A stretch of 64,000 nucleotides of DNA from Stropharia rugosoannulata (Eukaryota; Basidiomycota; Agaricomycetes; Agaricales; Strophariaceae): positions 1,746,001 to 1,810,000 of the forward strand of contig JANCIK010000003.1 in NCBI GenBank assembly GCA_028532985.1. The letters are read 5' to 3'. The notes beneath the pieces were generated by a model. The model saw only the letters and a list, made by a program, of their open reading frames with translations, ran no database searches and was not told the DNA's origin. Shown one piece after another: positions 20,750-34,701 of this stretch. The translations under genes were made by a program, and so were the position numbers. Positions within the stretch are counted from its first letter, which is position 1; every line of letters begins with the position of its first letter.

Positions 20750-21287
20750 TCCTCAACGGTATCTACAACGTCAACAGTATCTGTGGTCTCTGGACTACTA
20801 CTGTCACTGACATTAATGTATGAGCGTCAAGTGTCTCGGTTTTGATAAAATTGTGAAAAGGTTTATGCTTCTGTCTTTTCCGTGAAGTAGTATGAGGTAG
20901 TGTGAGGGCATCTAGCCGCCTTTTTGAAGGGCTTAGAGTGGCTGCTAACATGTTACTCAAAGCAAACTGTCAATGAGGAAAGCGTATAAGTTATGGCCAG
21001 TGGCCCCCAAGCACGCACACAGGTGTTTAGCGGACAGTATTGCCGTTCCATTAACCATCCAGGCTTGTGCATACTTGTGCATATTGTACCTCGTACCGAA
21101 TTCAAAAACAAAATATTTTCTTATGTGTACCTTACTCTGTAATATCTATACTCTACATATATCTCATAGGGAACATACAAGTAGAAGTGGGACCGATAGC
21201 TTGCCATGGCAAGTGCGCACTTGATTGCCGACCGGCCACGCTGTGGCACACAATTATCGATATATGGTCAAGCAAACGTATATCAGA
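20750..21287. other. Spacer between copies B and D with no gene seen
   Basis: Short overlapping ORFs (60-85 codons) occur on both strands but have no motif, no shared frame and AT-rich composition. I see nothing coding here. Confidence 0.4.
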
Positions 21288-21314
21288 GCGGTAACGTCAC
21301 CTGGACGTTACCGC
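21288..21314. repeat. 11-bp inverted repeat hairpin GCGGTAACGTC / GACGTTACCGC
   Basis: Perfect 11-bp arms separated by 5 nt (ACCTG). A further GGACGTTACC copy and GGTTACC follow at 21325-21343. The hairpin lies about 65 bp past the stop of copy D. It could be a 3' RNA hairpin for copy D or a DNA-binding site. Confidence 0.7.
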
Positions 21315-21376
21315 ACTCAAAAATGGACGTTACCTAAGGTTACCTGCGCCATAGGCCAGTCCGTGATATACTCTAT

Positions 21377-21963
21377 TTAGTCCAAGCCAACAACGATCCC
21401 GCCCTGGCTCTCAAAGAACGCGCGCTGCCTCTGCTGGTGCGTCAACTCTTTCTGAGTGAACCTCCTACGCCTGTCTCTAAAGTCCCTGCTATCCAGCTCG
21501 CCCGCGCTCACCGGTTCGTAGCCCAGGGGGATGATCTCCCCGGTGTGCTTGTCCAAGACACAGCTCGTCTTTGTCACGATCATCGGCCCGTGGCTCTTTG
21601 GCCGCAGCAGCATCTCCGCCGCGCGCTTGCTGTACGGCCGCGTGGTGCCGTTGTCGTCCATGTATGCCTCGTACACCGCGAACTCTTTCCCGTGCGGGAT
21701 GCGGTCGTCGCGCCCGTCGAACTGGTTGTTGGATTAGCGTCAAGGGGGGCTAGTGTTTGTGGGGGGGAGGGGCGTACCACGGCCTCGTGATACTGAGAGT
21801 AGATGACGTCCGAATCGTGCCACTGGCAATGGAGTACTTCGTCCCGGAGGACTTGGTCAAACGCCGCCCCGGCAGGGAACTGGACTTCGAGCTGCCTCAC
21901 GGGCTGGTCCAGCGCCGAGTCGTCGGGGATGAACAGACACGGGAGGGTGTGGGCGGTTTGCAT
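21377..21963 (-). CDS. Small-protein family, copy D (intact, unknown function)
   Basis: Two exons. Exon 1 (21963 down to about 21778) encodes MQTAHTLPCLFIPDDSALDQ...YSQYHEAV. An intron with a GTACGC donor and CCAG acceptor follows, then FDGRDDRIPHGKEFAVYEAYM..., about 176 aa in all. It aligns along its whole length with copy B: PCLFIPDDS, the DVIYSQYHE block, YMDDN, SHGPMIV, TGEIIPLGYEP and ELDSRDFRDRRRRF. The intron is at the same position as in copy B, so the two arose by duplication. An in-frame upstream ATG at 22011 would add 16 residues; 21963 is preferred because it aligns with the copy B start. No known domain is seen. Confidence 0.7.
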
Positions 21964-22179
21964 CTGTGCGCTTGTTGGCTTAAGGTGCGGGTAAATGATT
22001 GGTATGCTCACCGTGACTGAAGATGAAGTCGAGCGACAACTGGACTTGATTTTGAAACTACATTTGTGTGCTATTTATCTGGTCTCATGAGCGGGTCTTA
22101 GACAGTTGCCAGTGCGTATCGACGGGATGGGGTAACTGGCACGGATTCTCCGTTCTACTACGCTGCGTTAAACATTCAC

Positions 22180-22355
22180 GGAACGGGCGTACAAAGAAGT
22201 GGTGGTACTCTGAGTAGGTCAATCATCACGTCGATCTCTGTGCCGGTGACTGTCCGGTTTTTGAGCTGAATGCGGAATATTTTTGGCGAGATATTTATGG
22301 GCTGCTGCATGGCCTAGTCTGGGATGTAGAGGCACGGGAGCGTATTCGTCACTTC
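22180..22355 (-). pseudogene. Relic C of the small-protein family
   Basis: The minus strand reads TNTLPCLYIPD followed at once by a stop codon. About 110 bp on, in another frame, TYSEYHH matches the YSEYHE motif at the expected spacing. No exon 2 is recognisable downstream. It is a truncated, decayed copy of exon 1. Confidence 0.65.
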
Positions 22356-22454
22356 TAGTATGACATTGCTATGAGCATGTGCCGCTTGAGCTCCAATATA
22401 CTGTTATTAGTATGATGGCAGGAGCCCGGTCTCAGTCAGATTGGATGCAAATCA

Positions 22455-22467
22455 GGAAATAACTTCC
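22455..22467. promoter_or_regulatory. 13-bp dyad GGAAATAACTTCC upstream of relic C
   Basis: Third GGAA-N5-TTCC element, about 100 bp upstream of relic C. It differs from the copy A element by one base, so the promoter sequence was copied along with the gene. Confidence 0.5.
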
Positions 22468-23455
22468 TTTTTTCAGTACTAGGGGTTCATGAATGCCGGA
22501 GACACTGCAGAATCTTGTTAGTTGCCTCAGTTGTCAATAAAACACTTCCATACTAACTTTCTGGATAAATAGACAACGATAGCTATGACAGGGTCTGTTG
22601 GCATCTGTGAAAGGTGTCACCGTTATTTATGTGTCGCTTCGCTGGGGTGGTGCGCGCTATTTTGACTTGTGCATGTTAGACAGGAAAGTGCCTGGCAGAT
22701 CTCCTCAGAGGTGTCATTTGGATGTGTAGCGACATCCATGGAATGCGCATGTTATGATCCCGCCACCTGAATGGTGTTCCGTACCTGTGGAAGTCGAATG
22801 AATATAAGTTACAGGGCGCTTCATAATAGCTTACCAAGACGCACCTCAGAAGCAACGAACTATCAGATCATCCTGATTCGAACGATTTGCATCCGCCGAT
22901 ACTCCGGTCTCGTTATGCATAAATATGTCTGCAAAAATGAAAGTCCCATGCCGCCCGTACAGCGAGGCGAGCTCTCTACTCTGTTGCGAGTGAAAGTCTG
23001 CTTAGGAAAGTTAGTCAAAGTTGGGCTATTTTTAGCTTTTATTGCCAGCTGCGCATCATACTTCTCAACTACTTTTGGGACGTCGTCGGGTTGTTGTCGG
23101 GCTAGATGAGCTGGATGACTGGGCGAGCTGAGAGATAGGAATTCATTCAGCTCTGGGCCAATTGCTTGTTAAAAGATAATTCATTCAACCAGGTTTTAGT
23201 GTGCAGACCAAGTTTTTCATTTAGTATATATTGTTTTTACTTTGAGAGAGTGACGTGGATGCGCAAAGCGGTATAAAGCGTTTCCTGGATGTGAAGTGGC
23301 AGGCCAGGATTGAGGCCAGGACTAAGGGATGAGAACGGTATCCACGTGGAAGGATGAAATAATTTTTGGCGGAAAGTGATGGGACTTGACCCCACAGCGT
23401 CTTGTCCGCATCCAGCACCGGGAGTCTCCAGACTGCCCCAGGGCTCCTCCCCGCC
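22468..23455. other. Intergenic region with no supported gene
   Basis: About 1 kb upstream of the large coiled-coil gene. The longest ORF (22771-23109, 112 codons) has no recognisable motif and no core promoter was spotted. It is treated as non-coding. Confidence 0.4.
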
Positions 23456-26400
23456 ATGGCAAAGCGTCGCGACCCACTCCCGCGTCTCAACATCAACAAC
23501 GCCCACCAGCCCGTCCCCGCACCCTTCTTCTCCCCTGCTCTCCCCACCAGCATCCAGCACAACTTCCATCCTTCCTTCTCTTCAAACAACCCCCTCCAGA
23601 CCCCTATACAGGCCTTCTTCACGGGCCCGCCAGGCGCCCCCGCCCGCCCGACCCACCATGCACACCAGGCCAGCATTCAGCTCGCAGCGGCGGGCATACA
23701 CCCCCCTGCCTACGCGACCCCTGTTACCGGCCACTTTCCGCGACCGTCCATGATGCTCGGTCCCGGCGGGCACCCCCAGCCCTCTCATCCATACCCCAAC
23801 AGAAACCGCCGCCAGCTCAGCATAGGCGGGCCTCCCAAGGCCGTCCTGGGGGGCCCTGCTCGCAAAGTAAGTCCTATGCCTGCAGCCCCTGCCACGCCCG
23901 CTGCAGCAACGCCCGCCCCGCCAAAAGTGAAGAAAATGGTCGTGAACCTCCCCAAGGAGACCGTCCCTGGCGAGGACGGCGAGGACGCGACGCGTCCCGA
24001 GTGGGCTCGATCACCTCTCGCCAACCCTCCGCACGAATACGCGGACGTCCCACCAGTGGACATTGCCACTGCAGAACCCTACCCCCCTGATTCCTACAGA
24101 CTATCTATGCCCGACATTGTCGACGTGTACCTCCCCGGAAAAGTATGCCTCTTCATTGGAAATTGCAGAATTCATATATTGACACGAATCATAGTTGGCC
24201 TGGGATACAATTAAAAAGAGGACTATTGAAGAAAAATTGGAGAAACTTGGTGTCGAGCCCGGCTCGGGCAGCAATATTCCCCACATCCACGCTCCCCACG
24301 CTAGAGCAGCATCAGTGCGTTGTACCACCGCATGCCCTACACGTGTGCAAGCTCTAACTCTTGATACACATAGATATCATCTCCAGCAGATCCTGCACTC
24401 CTGCTCTTCAAGCTTAACAAACTCCAAAAAGCACAGGACGCGTCGTCCCCCGGAACATCGCTTTCGGGCTCCCCGCAGCCCCCGTTCGCAGCAGGCCCGT
24501 TCGGTCTGTCGCCTTCTCCCCGCTTCCTCACAAATCGCCACGGGCACAGCATGTCTCTGGCACCTGTGTCATCGTATCAGCCATATTCATCATCACCGTC
24601 CCCCTTCAATCCGTTCGGCATGAATGCCGTCCTGGGAACTGATTCGGTGGGAGAAAGCGCAACGTCCGAATCTTCTTTCCAAGGATCGTCCTTCCAGCCC
24701 GACCCCATTCATGCTCCTCAAGGGCGCGTTCCGATGAAGTTCGCACCTCCACTGTCCGCAGTGGGGGTCAGTTCATCGCAGATCGACTTTATCCGGGGCT
24801 TTGGACTCGACGTGCCTTTGGAATCGGAAGAGGAAGAAGAAGAACAGGAAGACGAGCAGGCACGCCAGGCCGACGAGTCCGGAGAAGAAGAAGAAGAAGT
24901 CGCACGAGATGAAGACCAATTTGTCGGAGGCGGAGAGAACTCTGACGTCGATGATAATGCAACGGCGGCGCCCCAGAGTCGCATGCACTCACGCCATGTA
25001 TCCAAGTTGTCCGCTGCATTATCGTTGCGTTCTGTTGGTGGCAACTTCCATTCTCAGTTTGCCAGTGCCACTGAAGCTACCGAGCAGCAAGAAATACAGG
25101 CAGAGGAGGCCGATCAATCTGAAATTGATGCCGATGAGGAGCAGGAGATGCAGCAAAATAACGACGTCGACCCGGTTGAAGAATGGACGGGTTCAGAGGA
25201 TTTGTACTTGGGCCTTGAAACATCGGACGATGAGGTTCGTTTTCATTTTGACGTTATACCAATTGGAGTCTAGTCCGCTGATTTGGTTTGATTCAATTTA
25301 GAGTATAGGAGAATGGTCTAACCCCTCTGATGAAGAACGCGCCCGTCAACAACGCGTCGAGCGTCGCATGCGCCGCGCGACTCGCCGAGACATCGACCAG
25401 CCTCGCCGCCTACCCGAATTCCCTAGACCGCCACAGAGCGCACTTGGATTCCATCACCCTCATGAAGACGATATTATATCCAACCCAAGCGAGGAGAACT
25501 TGCCCCTCGGGGCGCGTCGTGCAGAGTTCCTTGGCGTCACTACGGAAGAATATTACCCCGACTCATCGGCGAACCGCGCGTCCCAGCATCATCCATTCGC
25601 CCTGCCTGTCCATTCGCGTGGGCCATCGAGTCCATACTCGATCCATGATCCCGCCATGGCGCACTCGCGCCAGGGATCGGGCAATGGCCACTATGGCTAT
25701 ATGAATGCCCCCGCGCACCGGCCGAACCTGTCTGCCGGGCTTAATCCCCATGCGAGGCCGTTCGTGTTCGGGCAGCCCCTGGCCGCACCCAGCGGGTCGT
25801 GGTCACAGCCCGCTGAGCAGGCGCCGTCGATGCCAGTGCCCGTGTCGGTATCCGCCGGATCAGACTCTTCGACTCCTTTGCACACGCGTCTGCCATCGCT
25901 GGGCAAGTCGCTCAACGTCGCTGCGCCAGAGTTCAAGCCTGGCGCCTTCAGCTTCCGTCTGCCAGGAGCGCCTCCCATGCCTGTCGCTGAGCCTGCGCCG
26001 CCGCCGTTCCCTGAGCCGCTCCTTGGAGCACCGCAGCTGCCGCCTGTAGAGTCGTCGCCGTTTAGGGTGCAGGGAAGAGAGAAGAGACAGCGCCGCCTGT
26101 CCGAGTCTTCGGAGGAAGATGAGAACGATACGATGGCGTCTTTCAAGTTCCCGTTGAAGATGGAGACGTCGTCGCCGAATGCGCACCAGCGCCGGCGGTC
26201 CAGGTCTCTTTCGAGTGCGCAGGACGTGGAACGCGATGAAGAACCGGCTAAGCCGTTTACCTTTGCTGGGTTCAACGCGGTGGCCAATAATATGCCATGG
26301 GTTCCTAAGGAATCGGATGCGGCCAATACCAGTGTAGAGGAGGCCACGAACGATTCGAGCACGGCGAAGGGTGATACGAGTGAGCTGCAAGAAGAAATGT

Positions 26401-29400
26401 CGATGCCCATGCCCGTTCCGACAAAACAGAAACGCGCCCCTATTCCGCTCGACTTCAAGCACCCCGTGTCGAGTAATACAGTCCCAGCTGGCGTGTTCAA
26501 GGCGCTCATAAACAGCAATGAAGAGCGAACTCGACGCAGCGTACGTTCAAGGGTTGACTCGCGGGAGATATTCGAGCACAGCCGGCGTCCTTCGATGGAC
26601 GATGATCATGTCGAACTCATCGCGCACCGCAATCCTCAGCGATCGCGTCTCGTCACCGACCCAGGCGACCGGCCTACGTATGCGGCGGATGATGTGTTTG
26701 GATCAGTTCAGCATAACCGCCGCAGGTCGTCACTCCCAGACACACTCGGCGATGGGTCCGAGACGCCTAATAGGTCGTCCCCCGGTCAGCTCGATTCGAT
26801 CCAACACTTGTCCCTACATGATTTGGAATCAGTTATTGCTCACCTGTTGGACGAGAAGCTGGGTGACCTGCGTCATCATATTATGCGTAAGGAGCAGAAG
26901 ACGGGTCAGGATATGAAGGCGACGGCGGAAGAGGTCATTTCGTTGTTCCGTGCGCAACTACAGGAGTCGGCAATGCGCGGGCTCGATAACAGTCAGTTGG
27001 ATGCGCGCGGCGATATCGACTTCCAGGTTCTGAAGGAGATTGTGGAAGAGGGCCATGCGAACTTGTTGAATGCATTCCAGCAAGAGATTGCCCTGTTGGT
27101 TCAGAGCAAGTCGAATGGGTCGGTCATTTCCAGCTCGTCGTCTCAGGATGTCCTACCTGCGGTACAAGAAGTCGGCAAGAAAACTGTGGACGCTGTTGTC
27201 GAGGCTATCTCGGAGCTGTCTATTCGCCAAGAGAGCATGTCTCGTAATTCGCCTGTTGTTGAGTATGACCTCATTGTGACTAAACTTGTCAATGTCTTGT
27301 CGCCCATGGTGAAGGCGTTGCACAATGAACCTATCGACTATGACTTCCTCACCCGCGAGCTTACACAGTCGGTCAAGCCGCACATCTCGCAGCTCATCGA
27401 CCTTGCCTCTGACAAGCGCGAGACGGCTGGACTTATTGTTGAAAGGATTCTACCGCATCTGGCCTCGCTGAAGCCTGTGCCTGTGGACACCGATGCCATA
27501 ACGCTGAAGCTCATTACGGAAGTTCGTCGGGCAATCGCTCCTATCGACGCATTTGAAATCAAGGAGCAGGTGGCTGACCTTGTGGTTGAGCGATTGGACT
27601 CGCGCCTTGCTGTGCGTGACAAGGCTTCCAATGTGGATGTTGTGGCAAAAGTGGCAGAAGGCGTCAGCCAACTACGCGAATACGTCGATGTCATCCCGGC
27701 TGCGGTGAACGAGTTGAAGCAAGGACAAAGCGCAGCCAGTCAGATGCAACAGTCACTAGTGGAGACGCAAAGCCAGATACTACTGTCGGTCAAGGAACTG
27801 CCCAGCAAAATTGAGCCGCAGCTTGAGGCCGTTAAGGCGTTGCAGCATGGCATACTCGAGAAACTCAATCAGTCACCCATAGCTGGCCAACCTGACGGTA
27901 GCATCTTGTTCATTAAGGATGTCGTCGAGGCCATATCGTCGGAGCAGAAGAAGCTTGCTGAGCAGAGCCAGTTGTCCATTTCGGACAGCAAGAGCATTCT
28001 GGACAAACTCGCCGCCCTTCCGGATAGCTTCTCTCTCGTCGGAAAAGGAATTGAAAATTCGATTACGGAGTTCATTGCGTCACGCGATAGCAACAAACGC
28101 GAGCTGGAAGAGCTCCGTAAGCTCAACGCCGAGTACCAGGTTCAATTGACCAAAGCCCGAGGCTCCCATGGCCAAGTCCGCGTGGAGAAAGACGCTCTGG
28201 TGGAGAAGCTCGGCAATGTGGAAGGAGATCGCGATCGTCTGCAGGCGCAACTTAAAGAGCTGCAGAGTGGTGCTTCTGCGAAGACGACCGAAACTAGTGC
28301 GTTGCAAGCTCGTAATGCCGAGCTCGAAGACGCTTTGGCCAAGGCCCTCGCCCGCTTGCAGTCCGCCGATGTGGCGACAGAGAATGACCAACGCACGATC
28401 ACGAATTTGGAATTGACTTCGAAGGATCTGAGTGCCGAGAACCAGCAATTAAAGTCTAGAGTAAGCTTTTTAATACTAGTCTGGTCGCCTTATTAACTAT
28501 ATCACATTAGGTTGATTCCCTGGATCGCGAGGTAGCCTTCGCGCACCGAGAGAAGGAGGCAGCTTCGACTTCGCTTGCTGCCCTGCAAACGAAGTATGAT
28601 GCCCTGGTGTCTCAGCAAAGTAACTGGGATGCCCTCAATTCGGCGACCGAGAAGATCAATCTCGTGTTTAATCTGCTCGAGAACGCTGACAGCGAAGAGC
28701 AGAAGGAGCTTCGTCACTATCGCGATCACTGCAAGACGCTCGAAGACGAGAATGCCGCGATGCAAAAACGGTTCAAGGACATTGAGGCGAAGCTGGCCAA
28801 CAGCGAACGATCTAGCGTCAGCTTGCGCCAGACGCTGACGCAAGCTCAGCAGCGGTCGGAGGAGTGGGAGCGGCTTGCTAAGGCCGCACAGGGCACTACG
28901 GAGATGCTCGAGACTAAGCTCGAGCAGGCAGAGCAGACCCAGGCTCAGCTTGACGAGGACTACCAGCTCGTGAAGGTACAACTGGACGAGAAGGAGGCGG
29001 ATGGCCGTTTGCAGGCGGTAAGTAACTTGTCATATAAACACAAAAATTGTGCTGATGAGCCCGCATCAGGATCGGGCAATGAAGCTGCAACAGCAAATTG
29101 TCGCGCTCGAGTCTAAGTGTACGCACCTACAAAGTGAGCTAGAGAAGCTTAACGCAAGCCGGCTCTCCACCACTGCACCCGCGTTTCGTCCGCGCACTAA
29201 TGGCGCCGCCACTACCAACCCGCCGCCTCGCCCCGACTCGCGGACCAGCACTGTATATGACGGGCGCAGCGAGGTAGCGAACCGACGTGTGTCATCGTAC
29301 ACGAGCACTGCTCGCAGCAGCGCTGTTTCGTCACTCTCGGGCGCCGAGCCCTCCGTCAGGGACTCGATGCATGCGCCACGCCAGTGGGCGGCTGCACAAG

Positions 29401-29567
29401 CGCCTCCCATACATACGCCTGTGAGCCGATATGCTAGTCTCGCACCGGCCACGCCGAAGGCGAAGTATGCCTCACCATATAATAGCCAATACGCACGGGG
29501 GCCATCACCAACGCCTAGCACAGTGTCGGCGGTGCCCACGCAAGGTGATGATGGATGGTGGTCATAA
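23456..29567 (+). CDS. Very large coiled-coil protein of unknown function
   Basis: Six exons give roughly 1,940 aa. Junctions: exon 1 ends at LPGK and joins LAWDTIKKRTIEEKLEKLGV; exon 2 ends HARAAS and joins ISSPADPALLLFKLNKLQKA; exon 3 ends SDDE and joins SIGEWSNPSDEE; then the 3.2-kb exon 4 and two shorter ones. The N-terminus (MAKRRDPLPRLNI) is Pro/Ala-rich and disordered. An acidic block (EEEEEEQEDEQ) lies at 24825-24860, more low complexity follows, and RPFVFGQPL occurs at about 25755. From about 27000 to 29150 the protein is a long helical, coiled-coil rod (Glu/Gln/Leu/Lys heptads). The C-terminus ends GDDGWWS. I do not recognise a named family. A cytoskeletal, spindle-pole or transport scaffold would fit the architecture, but this is only inference. 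Confidence 0.85.
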
Positions 29568-30119
29568 ATTTCTCGCCTCTCTTTTTTCTTTTCTTTTCGT
29601 TTTTCGCGCATCTATACTTCGATTTTATATCTCGTTTCTTGTCTACATATGAATGGCTAGCTATGTTACCCCGGTAATTACGGAGGAGATTTTTGGATAA
29701 CAGCAGTATATATATCACACACACATATATATAATGCTGGGTACTACAATCTATATACCTAATAACACTTCTATACTTAATAGACGCTATCGATCTCGCC
29801 TGGATATTCGCACATTCATTATACTCCCAGCCGACGCAGAGTATGTAAAGTATATATACCCTCTCTCCCTCATTTCACAAATTCAGATTACTTTAATTTG
29901 TACATTTCATGAATTAGATTGCAATTAACAACGTGGACCTACAAGGATCAAAACACAGAAAAAATTGTAAGTAGGGGACTGGATGACTAGATGTTTAATA
30001 TGCGTCTACTGTTAGGTGACAGAGAATGTTAAGTGTTATGTGAGTTGTATTATGGCGGGCGAGTGTGCGTGCGGGGCTGGCGGCTAGATAACGGACAAGC
30101 GGCTGGCGGGCAGGAGGGT
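29568..30119. other. AT-rich convergent 3' region
   Basis: 552 bp between two convergent stops, with T-rich and AT-rich tracts including alternating TA/CA at 29707-29733. No gene is seen; overlapping 3' UTRs and polyadenylation signals are expected here. Confidence 0.5.
29707..29733. repeat. Mixed (TA)n(CA)n(TA)n microsatellite
   Basis: Alternating purine-pyrimidine tract TATATAT-CACACACACA-TATATATA in the spacer between two convergent genes. Confidence 0.8.
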
Positions 30120-32102
30120 TTAAGGATTAGTTCTAGAAGGGTGTTTTTGCGTTGTCGATGAGGGGAATATCCATTCCTGCACTGCGTGCGTTGCCTGTTG
30201 AGGGTCCTTTGGTACTCTATTATTGGACAGTTAGTAGTAGCTCGACCGGAACATGTAGGCTAAAAATGAACGCACTTGAGCTTGGGTACCCAGTGCCCGC
30301 CGACCTTCTCGAAGAAGCGAGGGACGTAGTCGACGCCAATCTCTTCGCGGCGTTTGCGCTCCTCGCGCTGCGCGTCCTCGACTGCGGTCTTGGCAACCGT
30401 TGCCTGCTCCATGTCTTTCGCGCCGATGGCTTCTGTTAAATGGATCCATAATCTGGAGGGGGTATAGCATAAGAATGAGGATATTGAGATTGCGGGTAGG
30501 GCACGCACCTCCGCGACTCGTTTGATTCCTGCTCGTCGATCGGTGGCACCCATTTGGGGGAAATATTCTGCCCATCCTTTACAGCGTCAAAGAGCACGCG
30601 CTTCTGGCCCGTCTAGTGAAACGCCAACGACACGAGACGAAGGAAACAGATGAGAGAGGAAATAGGTGAGAGGCTGATGTTTACCAATCGAAGGGAGAAA
30701 TAGGCCCACCTTGCTACTCTTAAAGTCCATAATATGGCTCCACCGCCCATTGACCTCGCCCACCTCTGTGTTGTTTTTTCTTATGCGTCCCGAGAGAGCA
30801 TTATACGTGCCCGAGAAAAAGCCCTGTAACAAATAGGCAGATATTAATGCACATTTTTAGATCGAGAGCTGACGCGGCGTGCCTTTGTCTTGAAATCAAG
30901 ATCGCACACGAGCCCGTGCTTTTCGTTCTTCGCGGTACAGGTGTCGCCGAGCTCGAGGACCATCTTGCCGAAGAGGATGCCCCGCGCGTACATATTCGGC
31001 ATGGTGATCACGTACTCTGTGTAGAGGCGGTGCGTTAGTCACTGGTTTTCAATTGGTCCGGAATGGAGTAAGAGGTGGGTGTATGTGTAGCGGAGCCGCG
31101 GTGTTGTAAGAAAAGGGAAAGCAGAGGTAAAGTGCAGGAGGTAAGCAAGAGATACGCACCGCCGTCCTCCGGTTTGCCGAGCAGAGTGACCCGGTTCTCG
31201 CCCTCCATCGTCGTCGATACGCTGTTTCCGAGGAATTTGGACTTGGGTCGCAGCTCGCCGATGATGCTGACGTGGTTCGCGGGGGAGATGTAGAAGAAGG
31301 CGGAGACGGGCGGATGGTGCGAGACTGCAAATGTCAGATTAGCGGTGCTGCGTCGATTGTGGGTGCAGTGCGCAGTGCCGTGGGTCGGTAGCGCAGGTGG
31401 CATTGGGCTGCGGAGGATAGGACGTACCTTGTTCTGCGATGTAGAATCCCTGTGTGCCATTCGGGTAGTCGTATCTGCACCTAAAGAACTCGCCAAGGAC
31501 GGGGTTGTACCTGCACCGCAGCACAGCAGGTGGGTGAGCACGAGGATGGGGGGCGTGGCAGCAGACTGCGGACGGGTGACTCACGGCTTCTTGACGCCCT
31601 TGGGCTTGATGTGCCAGCCGGCGAGGTAGTACTGCAGCACGCGGAGGAAGCGTTCCTCGGGGTCGGGGCATGCCTCTGCGCTATGTGACGCTGGAATCAG
31701 TGGGGGCTGGGCGTGCGAGGGGGAACAGGACGTGCCCGAAGATGAGGTCCGGGTGGGACATGAAGTCTGTGATGCGCTCGAGCATGCTGCGCGGCTCGAG
31801 GACGAAGGTGGGGAAGGTGACCTTGGAGAGGTCCATCCCGACCCTGTGGTGTGTCAGACGGCGCAGACGACGGCGAGGAGGGAGCTTGCCTGAGCTGGGA
31901 GATGAGGGACGAGATGATCGACCCCTCGTTTTCATCGCTGTTGAGGGGTGAGTGCGCGGTCAACGGGGAGAAAGAACACGGACAGGATGGAAGTGTCGTC
32001 TGGCTCAGTGTCTGAGGGGGCCTTGTCGTCGGCGTCGACGGAGGGGCGGGGCTTGACGACGCGGTTGAAGGTGCTGCCAGCCTGGCTGAAGATGCCCATC
32101 AT
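30120..32102 (-). CDS. KES1: Oxysterol-binding protein (Osh/Kes1 type)
   Basis: Short OSBP-related lipid-transfer protein with no PH or ankyrin domains, like yeast Osh4/Kes1, which exchanges sterol and PI4P between ER and Golgi membranes. It starts at [18 protein letters not shown] (32102). Family landmarks in order: [58 protein letters not shown] and the signature [13 protein letters not shown] (the intron falls between EQ and V, 1 nt into the Val codon). [35 protein letters not shown] and [14 protein letters not shown] follow. About ten introns interrupt it. The last exon, after a textbook branch site (CTACTAAC), gives [18 protein letters not shown] and a stop at 30120. The family call is firm; which yeast Osh paralogue is closest is not settled. 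Confidence 0.9.
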
Positions 32103-32171
32103 GGTGGAGGAAAGGAGAGGAGATAATCACGCCCCATCAAATCGTATGTCATTAATCTATTCTAGTCTACA

Positions 32172-34391
<2,220 letters not shown>

Positions 34392-34701
34392 GATGAGAGA
34401 GCGGAAGAAAAAAAGACAGGTTTCCTATTTGGGCGACAGCACTGTTTGCACTACGTCTACGGCTGTCTACGCTATCGGCAACGACGGGAGAGACATTCAG
34501 CAGGGCACACAAGGCGCCGGGTGCGCAAGCAGACTTGGCGACGGCGGCGAGGATAATAAAAGCGCTTGACGACTATTAGGTCAGCACGCCCAAAGTAGCG
34601 GTCATCCTCTGGAGCGCGGCTTGTTCTGCCCTTTCCTCCGTTCGACGAGCGCTTGTGCCGGCACAGTCGCCAAGAAATCTCATCGCTCCTTTCTTCCCTC
34701 C
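34392..34701. promoter_or_regulatory. Divergent promoter region, DBP3 / ADAM
   Basis: 310 bp separate the two start codons of a head-to-head pair. No classical TATA box was picked out. The two genes have unrelated roles, so co-regulation is not assumed. Confidence 0.5.

Noticed and set aside
23340..23440. tRNA-like 3' half on the minus strand (GTGGGGTCAAGTCCC then TTTCCGCC)
   Set aside because: It resembles a T-arm and acceptor end, but no matching 5' acceptor, D-arm or anticodon arm could be found at tRNA spacing, and it overlaps the start of a real gene.
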